Positions 19,200 through 28,231 of a stretch of 40,554 nt of DNA are shown here, piece after piece. Both the position numbers and the translations under genes were made by a program. How positions within the stretch are numbered: the stretch's first letter is position 1; each line of letters starts with the position of its first letter. The stretch covers positions 1 to 40,554 of the forward strand of contig JAKZHN010000073.1 in the NCBI GenBank assembly GCA_037179335.1. Direction: 5' to 3'. Source of the stretch: Cyclaneusma minus. Its lineage: Eukaryota > Ascomycota > Leotiomycetes > Marthamycetales > Marthamycetaceae. The notes under the pieces were generated by a model. The model saw only the letters and a list, made by a program, of their open reading frames with translations. It searched no databases and had not been told where the DNA came from.

Positions 19200-19753
19200 T
19201 AGTAGATCGGTTACTGATAATAGGGACCAAGACAAGTCAACATGGCCTTAATGTTGTGGGCTATAGACGTGCTGCATCATCCTATACAAAGAGATGCAAA
19301 AATGCAAATTTAAGCTAATCTCAAAAAGTAGGATAAAATATGGATTGTAGTCTGTAATTCGACTGCATGAATAAGGAATTACTAGTAATCGTGAGTCAGT
19401 ACATCACGGTGGATTTTATCTCAGATAGGTACTAACTACTCGTCAGGCGCTGAAAGAAGTATGTGCAATAAGTTTGGCGAACTATCGTTTTTTACTGTAG
19501 ATAAATAAGGTCTACATACTACAATGGCAAGTCTTCGTATGCGTGACTTTGATTAGTGTTAAGTCGAAATACGGTTCGTGTAGTGGAAATTGCACGGGAT
19601 TAATCAAAAATTAAAATGATAATTTATATATATGTATTGTATCTTTACAATATCTATATAAGGAAGGTCCCATTTGTTGGTATGATGGGTTGAGCTGTAA
19701 ACTCAATGGCAAGGAGCTAGCGAAGGTTCGATTCCTTTTCTTCCTAGAAAAAA
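19200..19753 (+). pseudogene. exact third copy of rns 3' end, with trnY (19661-19745)
   Basis: Starts five bases further upstream (matching 18085) after the N at 19199 and runs on past the poly-A into unique sequence. This copy is therefore probably the one truly linked to the downstream DNA. The trnY here is at 19661-19745. Confidence 0.85.
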
Positions 19754-20391
19754 AAAAAAATCCGCGGACTTTGCTTCGCGAGAAGTAAGCCCTTACTTCT
19801 AGCCGGCAAGGGCAGGCGACTGCCTGCTGGTAAGCCAGCAGGCAGGCGACTGCCTCAACTTGCCGGCAAGTAAGGGTAAGCCCTTACCAAAAAAAAAAAG
19901 GCCTGCTCTTTTTCTTGCCAGCAAGAAAAAAAGGGGGCTGCCTTAAAAAGAAAAAGGCATCCCTTACTTCTCGCGAAGCAAGGCAGGCCCTTTTTCTTGC
20001 CAGCAAGAAAAAAAGGGCCCTGCCCTTTAATAAGAAATAGGCTCTTCTTTTCCCAAAAAAAAAAAAGAGGCCGGCTCTTCTTTCCCAAAAAAAAAAAGAG
20101 GCCGGCTTTGGATGCTTCGCCCAAAAAAAAGACTTACTTCTAGCCGGCAAGGGCAGGCGACTGCCTGCTGGTAAGCCCTTACCCTTACTTCTAGCCGGCA
20201 AGAGGCAGGTTAGGCAGTCCCAAAAAAAAAAAGAGGCCGGCTATTGCCTAACCCTTTTTTCTTTTTAAGCCAGGTAATTGCCGGCTAGTAAGGGCTTACT
20301 TCGTTAGGCATGATCAGATAAGCTGGCCAGAAGCATGCTGAGCATGCAGTTGTTCAGAAGCATGCTGGCAAAGCTGCAGCTAAGAAGAGCA
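19754..20391. repeat. GC-element spacer
   Basis: Palindromic modules up to about 20310, then short inverted words (GCATGCTG). No gene seen; open frames come from the repeats. Confidence 0.7.
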
Positions 20392-20462
20392 GCCTTTATA
20401 GCTCAATGGTAGAGCGGAATACTGTTAATATTTTTATAGATGTTCGATTCATCTTAAGGGCT
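20392..20462 (+). tRNA. trnN(guu): tRNA-Asn(GUU)
   Basis: Acceptor GCCTTTA/TAAGGGC, D arm GCTC..GAGC, anticodon arm GAATA-CTGTTAA-TATTT, T arm GATG-TTCGATT-CATC. Confidence 0.92.
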
Positions 20463-20490
20463 AGACAAAAGAAAAATAATATATAATAAA

Positions 20491-20564
20491 AGCGTGTTAG
20501 TTTAACTGGAAAAAACCTTGTGCTACGGACACAATAACTATAAGTTCAATTCTTATACACGTTT
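20491..20564 (+). tRNA. trnR(acg): tRNA-Arg(ACG)
   Basis: Acceptor AGCGTGT/ACACGTT, anticodon arm TTGTG-CTACGGA-CACAA, T arm ATAAG-TTCAATT-CTTAT. Reads CGN codons, which are rare in core genes but common in the accessory ORFs. Confidence 0.92.
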
Positions 20565-20815
20565 ATATACTTTTTTTTTATTTAACTATTACAGCCTCTC
20601 TTATTTGCTTCTGACTGACTTTGCTGCGAAGCGCTTGCCTAATTCCTGCCCAACAAAGTAAGGCCGGCTCTTCTTAAGAAGAGCCGGCCTTACTTTGTTG
20701 GAAAATAAAAAAAAAAGGCATGCAGCCTTGCAGCAAAAAAAGGTCGTTTTAGTTAAATTATTATAATATCTTTAATTTAGATATAAGAGGTATGCCTTGC
20801 AGCATTAGCTACACT
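20565..20815. repeat. spacer before nad6
   Basis: Holds a perfect GC hairpin at about 20650-20702 (CAACAAAGTAAGGCCGGCTC with its complement) and an AT-rich nad6 leader. Confidence 0.6.
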
Positions 20816-21475
20816 ATGAACCAAATTTTTCTTTTAAATGAAACTTATACTAACAACTATAATACTGAAATATTAGATTTTATTTCATTGGCTTCAATTA
20901 TATGCGGTGTTCTGGTTATAATTAGTAAAAATCCTATAATATCTGTACTTTTTTTAATTACTTTATTTTTAAGTATATCTTGTTATTTATTAGTATTAGG
21001 TTTAAATTTCATTGGTTTATCATATTTGCTGGTATATGTAGGTGCTGTTTCAATATTGTTTCTTTTTATATTAATGTTAATTAATATAAGGGTAAGTGAA
21101 TTGACTAATGAAACTAGTAATAGTATACCCTTAGCTATTATTATTATTATGGGATTTTATTCTTCTATTAATAATATATTGCCTTACTGTTTAGTTATCC
21201 TTACTATCAATATTCCTTTTTTATTTAATATGCTCGACATAGATTACAGTAATGGTTTAAAATATCTTAGTTTTATTAGTAAGCTTCTCCTAAATGAAGG
21301 AGATATTTATTTTGCAACTGCTAGCCTTTGAGACGGTAATTTAGCAGAAAGTAGTCACATTACTAGTATAGGGAATATTATGTATACTAATTATAGTATA
21401 TGATTAATTGTGACTTCTATCATACTTTTGCTGGCAATGGTAGGTGCTATAGTAATTACTATTATAAAAAAGTAA
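20816..21475 (+). CDS. nad6: NADH dehydrogenase subunit 6
   Basis: Membrane subunit of complex I, 219 residues from MNQIFLLNETYTNNYN. ATG 20816 is preferred over the in-frame ATG at 20792, which would add eight residues encoded next to repeat sequence (CCTTGCAGC). Hallmarks: ISKNPIISVLFLITLF, GLSYLLVYVGAVSILFLFIL and a last helix LLLAMVGAIVITIIKK ending at TAA 21473. TGA is Trp at two sites. An ATG at 21480 begins the frame used by the unknown ORF that follows. Confidence 0.95.
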
Positions 21476-21482
21476 GAAAATG

Positions 21483-21582
21483 AGCCCCCTGCCTAGTGTA
21501 TAAAATCTTCCGTGTTTGGTTCTCAAACAGCTGAGCTTGCATCTGTAGCTACGCTGAACTAAACTTCATAGGCAGGGGGGGC
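21483..21582. repeat. GC-capped hairpin element inserted between nad6 and ORF C
   Basis: Ends GCCCCCTGCCTA and TAGGCAGGGGGGGC are complementary and enclose ~75 bases of other sequence with a smaller AGCTGAGCTTGC fold. It contains stops in the frame that links ATG 21480 with the ORF at 21549 onward, so it looks like an insertion into an accessory gene's start. Confidence 0.6.
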
Positions 21583-22472
21583 GTAAGCTCTCAGATTTAT
21601 TGTTACTAGGAAGTAGGATTACCGAAAAATTTAATATATTAGGTTTACTTACAATTGCTTTTCCTAACAATAGCCTTAGAAAGCTTAATAATATAGGTAA
21701 TATTCTAAAAGATATTATTATTAAGACTAATAAAGCTATTGAGTTATGAAACAATAAGAAGTATAAAGATTTATTTCTTATGATTTGTAATCCCGTAAGC
21801 CACATCTTACAAGTAATAATTGAATATATCTGTGTTAGTCCTTATATCCCTATATTAGATAATTACAGATATACTTATTTTTTTTTGTTTTTTATTACGT
21901 CTTTAGTTTTATTATATACTAATTACGTAAATACTACTTTAAGGGATAAGTATCCTATAATTTATCTTTTTATATGCGCAATTTGAGGTATTACTGGTAT
22001 TGCTTCTTTTCTTATATGTATTAGACTTATTTATAATAGATTAGTAAATTATAGAGTACTTACTGGTCATAATAGTAGCGGAGGTCCATCGGCTGCTTCG
22101 CAGCCTGGGGGACCTAGTGGGAATACAGGCCCTGGCAATGGAGGGGGACCTCATAGACCTGGTCCTAGTAATGGGGGAGGACCTGATAGAGCAGCCCCTA
22201 ATGTACAAGTAAGCAATAAACGAAAAAGAAATGAAACATGAGATCTTAACTCAATGAATTATGATAGTGACGGGATAGCTCGTTACATAAAAATACAGCA
22301 AGATTTCATCTCTAATAGTACAGAAGCAGAACGTAAATCGTGAAAGCGAAAAATAGAACACGATTATGAATCATGGCAAAGAGGTGACTATGAATCATGG
22401 CAAAGAACAGAAAATAATAATAACAATCAAAATAATAATAACAATCAAAATAATAATAACAATCAAAAATAA
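21549..22472 (+). CDS. unknown ORF C: membrane domain, Gly/Pro linker, charged tail
   Basis: Open frame of 307 codons to TAA 22470; the first ATG inside is 21780 (230 aa). Order: a polar segment (LRKLNNIGNILKDIIIKTNK), two helices (YFFLFFITSLVLLYTNYV and IYLFICAIWGITGIASFLI), a Gly/Pro/Asn linker (SSGGPSAASQPGGPSGN, GGGPHRPGPSNGGG), a basic KRKRNETW segment, an acidic-aromatic tail with a duplicated YESWQRGDYESWQR, and three NNNNNQ repeats (18-bp unit). Trp is TGA and TGG. The original start was probably at 21480 before a hairpin element inserted. No family recognised. Same plan as ORFs A, B and D. Confidence 0.6.
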
Positions 22473-22644
22473 ACCTAAAATAGCTACCTATTTTTTTTTA
22501 AGGACCGCCTGCATGAGCCTAATTCTAGCCGGTAAGGCAGTGCTGCGGCTTTCGGGGCTCTGCATGCTTTCGAAGATCAGCCAGCCTTACTTTGTTGAGT
22601 AAAATTTTTCGGCCCTTCCTTGCCGGCTAAAAGTAAGGCCGGCT
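22473..22644. repeat. GC-element spacer
   Basis: Palindromic modules between ORF C and the trnV repeat; no gene seen. Confidence 0.55.
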
Positions 22645-23346
22645 TTACTTTGGGAAAAGAAGAGCCTGCTCTTTTTTTCTGGGCCTAACTTTTTACCTGC
22701 CATGCTTCGCACGAAAAGAAAAAAGGGTTAGGCTCTTTTTTTTTTAAATCAAGTGCGCCTTGCCCTTACTTGCCGGCAAGTTAGCCAGCCCCTTTTTCTA
22801 GCGAAGCAAAAAAAAAAAAAGGGGGCTGCCTTAAAAAGAAAAAGGCATTCCTTACTTCTCGCGAAGCAAGGCCGGCTCTGACTAAAAAAAAAAAGAGCAG
22901 GCAGTCCAGTAAGGGCATTCAATGGCCTAACCTGCCTCAACTTGCCGGCAAGTAAGGGTAAATCTCGTTGGAGGCAGGCTAGCAAGAGAAAAATTTTTTA
23001 GAGCTGGCCTGCTGATCTTCGAAAGCAAGCCAAATTTTTCGGCTTGCTTTCTAAGATCAGCAGGCCATAGTATTACTATATCTTAGTAATAAAGGGATTA
23101 GCTTAATGGTAGAGCAACCGTTTTACACACGGTAGGCTAAGTGTTCGAGTCACTTATCTCTTATATTTTAGCAATTATATACGGTATAGTATGAATATTA
23201 TTATAGACCGCCCTGGGGCTACTTATAAAATTTATAGCCTGCTTGCCTTGCCAGCAAGTAAAATAAAAGCGGGCTTTCTTTCTGATGCGAAGCCTTACCC
23301 TTACTTGCCGGCAAGTTGAGGCAGGTTAGCCAAGTTGAGGCAGGCC
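22645..23346. repeat. 702-bp tandem repeat, unit 1 (contains trnV)
   Basis: Unit starts TTACTTTGGGAAAAGAAGAG and repeats exactly from 23347. It consists of GC modules, the trnV gene, and the ATAGTATGAATATTATTATA segment also seen after atp6. Unlike the rns duplication, there is no N at the junction. Confidence 0.9.
23092..23162 (+). tRNA. trnV(uac): tRNA-Val(UAC), copy 1
   Basis: Acceptor AAGGGAT/ATCTCTT, D arm GCTT..GAGC, anticodon arm ACCGT-TTTACAC-ACGGT, T arm AAGTG-TTCGAGT-CACTT. Confidence 0.93.
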
Positions 23347-24048
23347 TTACTTTGGGAAAAGAAGAGCCTGCTCTTTTTTTCTGGGCCTAACTTTTTACCT
23401 GCCATGCTTCGCACGAAAAGAAAAAAGGGTTAGGCTCTTTTTTTTTTAAATCAAGTGCGCCTTGCCCTTACTTGCCGGCAAGTTAGCCAGCCCCTTTTTC
23501 TAGCGAAGCAAAAAAAAAAAAAGGGGGCTGCCTTAAAAAGAAAAAGGCATTCCTTACTTCTCGCGAAGCAAGGCCGGCTCTGACTAAAAAAAAAAAGAGC
23601 AGGCAGTCCAGTAAGGGCATTCAATGGCCTAACCTGCCTCAACTTGCCGGCAAGTAAGGGTAAATCTCGTTGGAGGCAGGCTAGCAAGAGAAAAATTTTT
23701 TAGAGCTGGCCTGCTGATCTTCGAAAGCAAGCCAAATTTTTCGGCTTGCTTTCTAAGATCAGCAGGCCATAGTATTACTATATCTTAGTAATAAAGGGAT
23801 TAGCTTAATGGTAGAGCAACCGTTTTACACACGGTAGGCTAAGTGTTCGAGTCACTTATCTCTTATATTTTAGCAATTATATACGGTATAGTATGAATAT
23901 TATTATAGACCGCCCTGGGGCTACTTATAAAATTTATAGCCTGCTTGCCTTGCCAGCAAGTAAAATAAAAGCGGGCTTTCTTTCTGATGCGAAGCCTTAC
24001 CCTTACTTGCCGGCAAGTTGAGGCAGGTTAGCCAAGTTGAGGCAGGCC
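23347..24048. repeat. 702-bp tandem repeat, unit 2 (contains trnV)
   Basis: Second unit, followed by the first ~30 bases of a third (24049 onward) before the sequence diverges inside a GC module. Confidence 0.9.
23794..23864 (+). tRNA. trnV(uac): tRNA-Val(UAC), copy 2
   Basis: Identical to copy 1, 702 bp downstream, as part of the tandem unit. Confidence 0.9.
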
Positions 24049-24443
24049 TTACTTTGGGAAAAGAAGAGCCTGCTCTTTTTCTTGCCAGCAAGAAAAAAAG
24101 GGGCCTGCCTTAAAAAGAAAAAGGCAAGGCCTGCCTGCTCTTTTTCTTGCCAGCAAGAAAAAAAGGGGCCTGCCTTAAAAAGAAAAAGGCATCCAAGGCC
24201 TGCCTTAAAAAGAAAAAGGCAGTCAAGGGCATTCCTTGATGCCCTTACGGGACTGCCAGCTGGAAGAGCCGGCCTTACTTTGTTAGGCAGGCCCTGCCTT
24301 TTTCTTTTTAAGGCAGGCTAGAAAAAAGAGCAGGCCTTTTTCTTGCCAGCAAGAAAAAAAGGGGCCTGCCTTAAAAAGAAAAAGGCAGTCTCGTGGGCAG
24401 CAGTTTATAATGCCAAAAAAAGAAAAAAAAATGGAAATAAATA
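24049..24443. repeat. GC-element spacer before cox3
   Basis: Modules of the TTCTTGCCAGCAAGAA and TGCCTTAAAAAGAAAAAGGCA types; the end (GGCAGTCTCGTGGGCAGCAG, 24383 onward) is an inverted copy of 14930-14960. No gene seen. Confidence 0.65.
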
Positions 24444-25253
24444 GTGACAAATTACGTTAGAAATAATTTTCAGGCTCACCCCTTTCATTTAGTTTCTCCT
24501 TCTCCTTGGCCTCTTTATACTTCTATATCCTTGTTAACTTTAACTACAACAGGTGTATTAACAATGCATGGTTTTAGTTTAGCATATATATTTTTAACTT
24601 TCGCTTTCATATCATTAGTTTCTTCAATGTCTTTTTGATTTAGAGATGTAATATCAGAAGCTACTTATTTAGGTAACCATACATTAGCAGTGCAAAGAGG
24701 ATTAAACTCAGGGGTTGCTTTATTTATAGTGTCAGAAGCGCTATTTTTTTTAGCTATATTCTGAACATATTTCCACAGCTCTTTATCACCAACTATAGAA
24801 TTGGGAGCTAAATGACCTCCTATGGGTATAGAGTCTATTAATCCATTTGAATTACCATTACTTAATACAGTAATATTATTGTCATCTGGATTTACAGTTA
24901 CATATGCTCATCATTCTGTAATACAAGGAAATAGAAGTGGAGCTTTATATGGTTTAGTTGCTACACTATTATTAGCTGTAATATTTACAGCCTTCCAAGG
25001 TGTAGAGTATACTGTATCTTCTTTCACTTTAAGTGATGGTATTTTTGGATCATGTTTTTATTTTGGTACTGGGTTTCATGGGTTACATGTTATGATAGGT
25101 ACCGCTTTCTTAGCCGTTGGTATGTGACGTGTGTTAGCTTATCACTCTACAGATCATCACCATTTGGGTTTGGAATCAGGTATATTGTATTGACACTTTG
25201 TAGATTTGGTTTGGTTATTTTTGTATGTGTCGATCTATTACTGGGGTTCATAA
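24444..25253 (+). CDS. cox3: cytochrome c oxidase subunit 3 (GTG start)
   Basis: Core membrane subunit of complex IV, 269 residues, the standard length. Reads TNYVRNNFQAHPFHLVSPSP at the N-terminus, with the SEALFFLAIFWTYFHSSLSP region and the end YWHFVDLVWLFLYVSIYYWG, TAA at 25251. The start is GTG at 24444; the nearby ATG (24431) is in another frame and hits a stop. The ATAGTGACAAATTA context is shared with atp6. It contains the only TGG Trp codon I saw in the core genes. An unknown ORF overlaps its 3' end in the +1 frame. Confidence 0.96.
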
Positions 25254-25909
25254 ATTTATTAATTTATTACTTTACCTTGATTTAGGATTGTTCGGAGTAA
25301 TAGTATTATCATCAGATCCGTCTGAGCCCTCTGAAGAGGGGTCTCTAACTTGCCGGCTAGTAAGCCTCTTTCTGATGGAAGTACCGCTCCATCAAGTGAA
25401 TCTAACACTTCAATATTTCCATCAGATCTGCCTGAGCCCTCTGAAGAGGGGTCTCTAACTTGCCGGCTAGTAAGCCTCTTTCTGATGGAAGTACCGCTCC
25501 ATCAACTGATGAACTTTATAGTGAATCAGAACTTAATTCAGATGTCCCTATAGGAATTGAAGAAGACCTAGGGCCAGAAGATTTATCAGATGAATCGGAA
25601 TTCTTGGATTGAGTGCATGAACGTGGCCGGGGTGAACGTGCAGAGCGTGAACGTGAAGAGGGTGAACGTGGAGAGGGTGAACGTGAAGAGGGTGAACGTG
25701 AAGAGGGTGAACGTGAAGAGCGTGAACGTGAAAAGCGTAAACGTGAAAATGAAGAAGGTAGTGAGGTGCGTAAAAAACCTAAAGGTGAAAGTAAAAAAAA
25801 TGAAGATCCAGGATCTAAATCCCCTTCAATATATTCTCCCCGGGAGAATATCTTGAGAGTTTGTAAGAAGATCGTCACGCTGAAATGCCTAACTATTTCG
25901 AGGATTTAG
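25225..25909 (+). pseudogene. unknown ORF D behind cox3, broken by two GC-element insertions
   Basis: Begins at ATG 25225, overlapping the cox3 end by 29 bases in the +1 frame. A short helix (INLLLYLDLGLFGVIVLSS) leads into an acidic Ser/Pro segment. A 20-bp GC unit (CTAACTTGCCGGCTAGTAAG) sits at 25345-25364 and again at 25455-25474, each shifting the frame by two. Skipping both leaves one open frame through frames 1, 0 and 2 to TAG 25907. The 110-bp region containing the unit is itself duplicated in tandem. The distal part is strongly charged: DESEFLDWVHERGRGERAE, then Glu-Arg repeats and a basic end. No family recognised. Membrane anchor, linker and charged tail as in ORFs A-C. Confidence 0.55.
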
Positions 25910-26469
25910 GAGGAGAATAAGGGTTTATTTTTTTTTTCGTGCGCAGCATGAAAAAATAAAAAAGAGTTCGCCTTTATTTTTTTTTTACTAGCCGGCCATG
26001 CTGCGCCTTGCCCTTACTTGCCGGCAAGTTGAGGCAGGCCTTGCCTTTTTCTTTTTAAGGCAGGCCCCTTTTTTTCTTGCTGGCAAGAAAAAGGCCTGCT
26101 CTTTTTTTTTTCGTGCGCAGCATGAGTGCGCACTTGATTAAAAAAAAAAGAGCCTCTTGCCCTTACGGGACTGCCAGCTGGAAGAGCCGGCCTTACTTTG
26201 TTAGGCAGGCTCTGATTGCTTCGCCCAAAAAAAGAGCAGGCAGTCCCGTAAAAAGTTAGATAAAAAGCAGCAGGCCTTTTTTTTTTGGCTAACCCGCTAA
26301 CGTCTTACCTTTTATACAGTTAATTGTAATCTTTAACCTTACCTATTTAACCCTACCATAATCAAGATTGAACACGAACAATATTATAGTTTTTAATTAC
26401 ACTATATGCCTTTCTTAATTTTTAGATAACCCTGTTTATGCAGTCTTGTAATAGGGATGTTTAAACGGT
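25910..26469. repeat. GC-element spacer then AT-rich DNA before trnC
   Basis: GC modules to about 26290 (including a GTGCGCAGCATG motif twice); 26300-26469 is AT-rich with nothing recognisable. Confidence 0.6.
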
Positions 26470-26543
26470 AAGGAGATGTAGCAGTTGGTTCTGCGGTTTG
26501 ATTGCAGATCGAATGTATGGAGTTCGAGTCTCCCTTCTCCCTA
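26470..26543 (+). tRNA. trnC(gca): tRNA-Cys(GCA)
   Basis: Acceptor AAGGAGA/TCTCCCT (one A-C mismatch), anticodon arm TTTGA-TTGCAGA-TCGAA, T arm GGAG-TTCGAGT-CTCC. Confidence 0.85.
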
Positions 26544-26575
26544 GCGTAAAATCTAAATATACAATTATATAATGA

Positions 26576-26647
26576 GAGATATTAGTTTAATGGTAAAACA
26601 CGATAGTTTTAATCTTGGTTATATGGGTTCATATCCCATAGGTCTTA
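26576..26647 (+). tRNA. trnK(UUU)-like, degenerate duplicate
   Basis: Closely related to the intact trnK at 26727, but acceptor pairing (GAGATAT/AGGTCTT) and the anticodon stem (CGATA/TCTTG) have mismatches, and the T loop is TTCATAT. Loop GTTTTAA keeps anticodon TTT. Likely a decaying copy; a working second trnK cannot be excluded. Confidence 0.55.
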
Positions 26648-26726
26648 TAAACATTAGATGTCTTTTTAGTAATCACTATGATATTAATATCATAGTTATA
26701 GTTATATATATAAATATATAACTATA

Positions 26727-26798
26727 GAGACCTTAGTTTAATGGTAAAATACGAGACTTTTAATCTTTGTTATATGGGTTCGAACCCCATAGGTCTTA
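26727..26798 (+). tRNA. trnK(uuu): tRNA-Lys(UUU)
   Basis: Acceptor GAGACCT/AGGTCTT fully paired, D arm GTTT..AAAT, loop CTTTTAA with anticodon TTT, T arm ATGGG-TTCGAAC-CCCAT. Confidence 0.88.
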
Positions 26799-27156
26799 AA
26801 ATCAGTACTCTTCTGCTGCAGCCTAATGGGAAAAGAAGAGCCGGCAAGTCAGCCTTTTTACCCTTGAGAATGCTAGCCAGAGAGATATAACTAGATATAT
26901 GATTATATATATGTATACCTAGATATATAATTAGATATATGGCTAGATAGATCACTAGATATATAACTAGATATACCACTAGATATATAACTATATATAA
27001 CACTAGATATAACACTCGATATATCACTATATATATATATTCAGTTTTAATAATTAGTTTAACATTTTTATATAATTACTTTATCTAATTAAGATATCTT
27101 TAAAGTAGAGTATATCTTATGCTTATATTTATCTTTTAAAGATTTTTATGAGTTTA
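26799..27156. repeat. ACTAGATATAT minisatellite between trnK and trnG
   Basis: Imperfect repeats of ACTAGATATATAAC and CACTAGATATA fill about 26885-27035. The rest is AT-rich. No gene seen. Confidence 0.8.
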
Positions 27157-27227
27157 ACGGCCATAGGTTAATGGTAGACTCGTCGCCTTCCAAGCGAATT
27201 GTGTCGATTCGAATTCGACTGGCCGTA
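27157..27227 (+). tRNA. trnG(ucc): tRNA-Gly(UCC)
   Basis: Acceptor ACGGCCA/TGGCCGT, loop CTTCCAA with anticodon TCC, T arm GTCGA-TTCGAAT-TCGAC. Confidence 0.92.
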
Positions 27228-27244
27228 TTTTTTTTTTTTCTTTA

Positions 27245-27317
27245 GGGTTAGTAACTTAATTGGTAAAGGATTTTCTTGTCACGAAAATAGTTGCCGGATC
27301 GTAGCCGGTCTAACCCG
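27245..27317 (+). tRNA. trnD(guc): tRNA-Asp(GUC)
   Basis: Acceptor GGGTTAG/CTAACCC, anticodon arm ATTTTC-TTGTCAC-GAAAAT, T arm GCCGG-ATCGTAG-CCGGT. Confidence 0.92.
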
Positions 27318-27771
27318 GTTTTTTTTTAATTATTAAACCCATCATGTATATCTTCATGTTTAATTTAGTATATGGTTTATGTTTTATATTAATTTTTTTT
27401 TTATTTAATTTTCCAACCTTGAATGCCCTTGCCCTTACTTGCCGGCAAGTTGAGGCAGGCTATTGCCGGCTAGTAAGGAATGCCCTGACTTTTTTATTTA
27501 AAAAAAAGAGCAGGCCTTTTTTTTTTTTTTAGGCAAGTTGAGGCAGGGCCTTGGATGCTTCGCCCAAAAAAAAAGACTTACTTCTAGCCGGCAAGGGCAG
27601 GCCCCTTTTTTTCTTGCTGGCAAGAAAAAGAGCAGGCCTTTTTCTTGCCAGCAAGAAAAAAAGGGGCCTGCCTTAAAAAGAAAAAGGCAAGGCCTGCCTC
27701 AACTTGCCGGCAAGTAAGGGCAAGGCGCAGCATGGCAGGTTGGAAAATATAATTTATATTATAATATATAA
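27318..27771. repeat. GC-element spacer
   Basis: Modules including two adjacent TTCTTGCTGGCAAGAA hairpins near 27605-27665. No gene seen. Confidence 0.65.
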
Positions 27772-27852
27772 GGAAAAGTTACCATTGGCAGGGTGAAATA
27801 TTTGCTAAATATTGTGCGAGAGCATTTGGATGTTCGATTCATCTCTTTTCCG
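27772..27852 (+). tRNA. trnS(gcu): tRNA-Ser(GCU)
   Basis: Class II. Acceptor GGAAAAG/CTTTTCC, anticodon arm AATAT-TTGCTAA-ATATT, long variable arm, T arm GATG-TTCGATT-CATC. Confidence 0.92.
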
Positions 27853-28161
27853 ACTTTTTTTACCTTGCCGGCCTTACTAGCCGGCCTACCCTTCAACTTG
27901 CCATGCTGCGCCTTGCCCTTACTTGCCGGCAAGTTGAGGCAGGCCTTGCCTTTTTCTTTTTAAGGCAGGCCCCTTTTTTTCTTGCTGGCAAGAAAAAGGC
28001 CTGCTCTTTTTTTTAAATCAAAAAGTCAGGGCATTCCTTACTAGCCGGCAATAGCCTGCCTCAACTTGCCGGCAAGTAAGGGCAAGGGCTTACCCTTACT
28101 TGCCGGCAAGTTGAGGCAGGTTAGGGGCAAGTAAATAGTAAGGCCGGCAAGTAATAAGTAA
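27853..28161. repeat. GC-element spacer
   Basis: Palindromic GC modules only; no gene seen. Confidence 0.6.
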
Positions 28162-28231
28162 AGAGCATAATTTAACAGGCAAAATAGGAAGCTTCAAACT
28201 TCAAATCCTCAGTTCGAACCTGAGTGCTCTT
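28162..28231 (+). tRNA. trnW(uca): tRNA-Trp(UCA)
   Basis: Acceptor AGAGCAT/GTGCTCT, anticodon loop CTTCAAA with anticodon TCA, T arm CTCAG-TTCGAAC-CTGAG. The UCA anticodon directly supports TGA = Trp, seen in every core CDS. Confidence 0.93.

Noticed and set aside
22366..22602. 78-codon frame MNHGKEVTMNHGKE
   Set aside because: Out-of-frame shadow of the ORF C tail repeats.
25516..25878. 120-codon minus-strand frame, Arg/Ser-rich
   Set aside because: Antisense shadow of the Glu-Arg repeat of ORF D.
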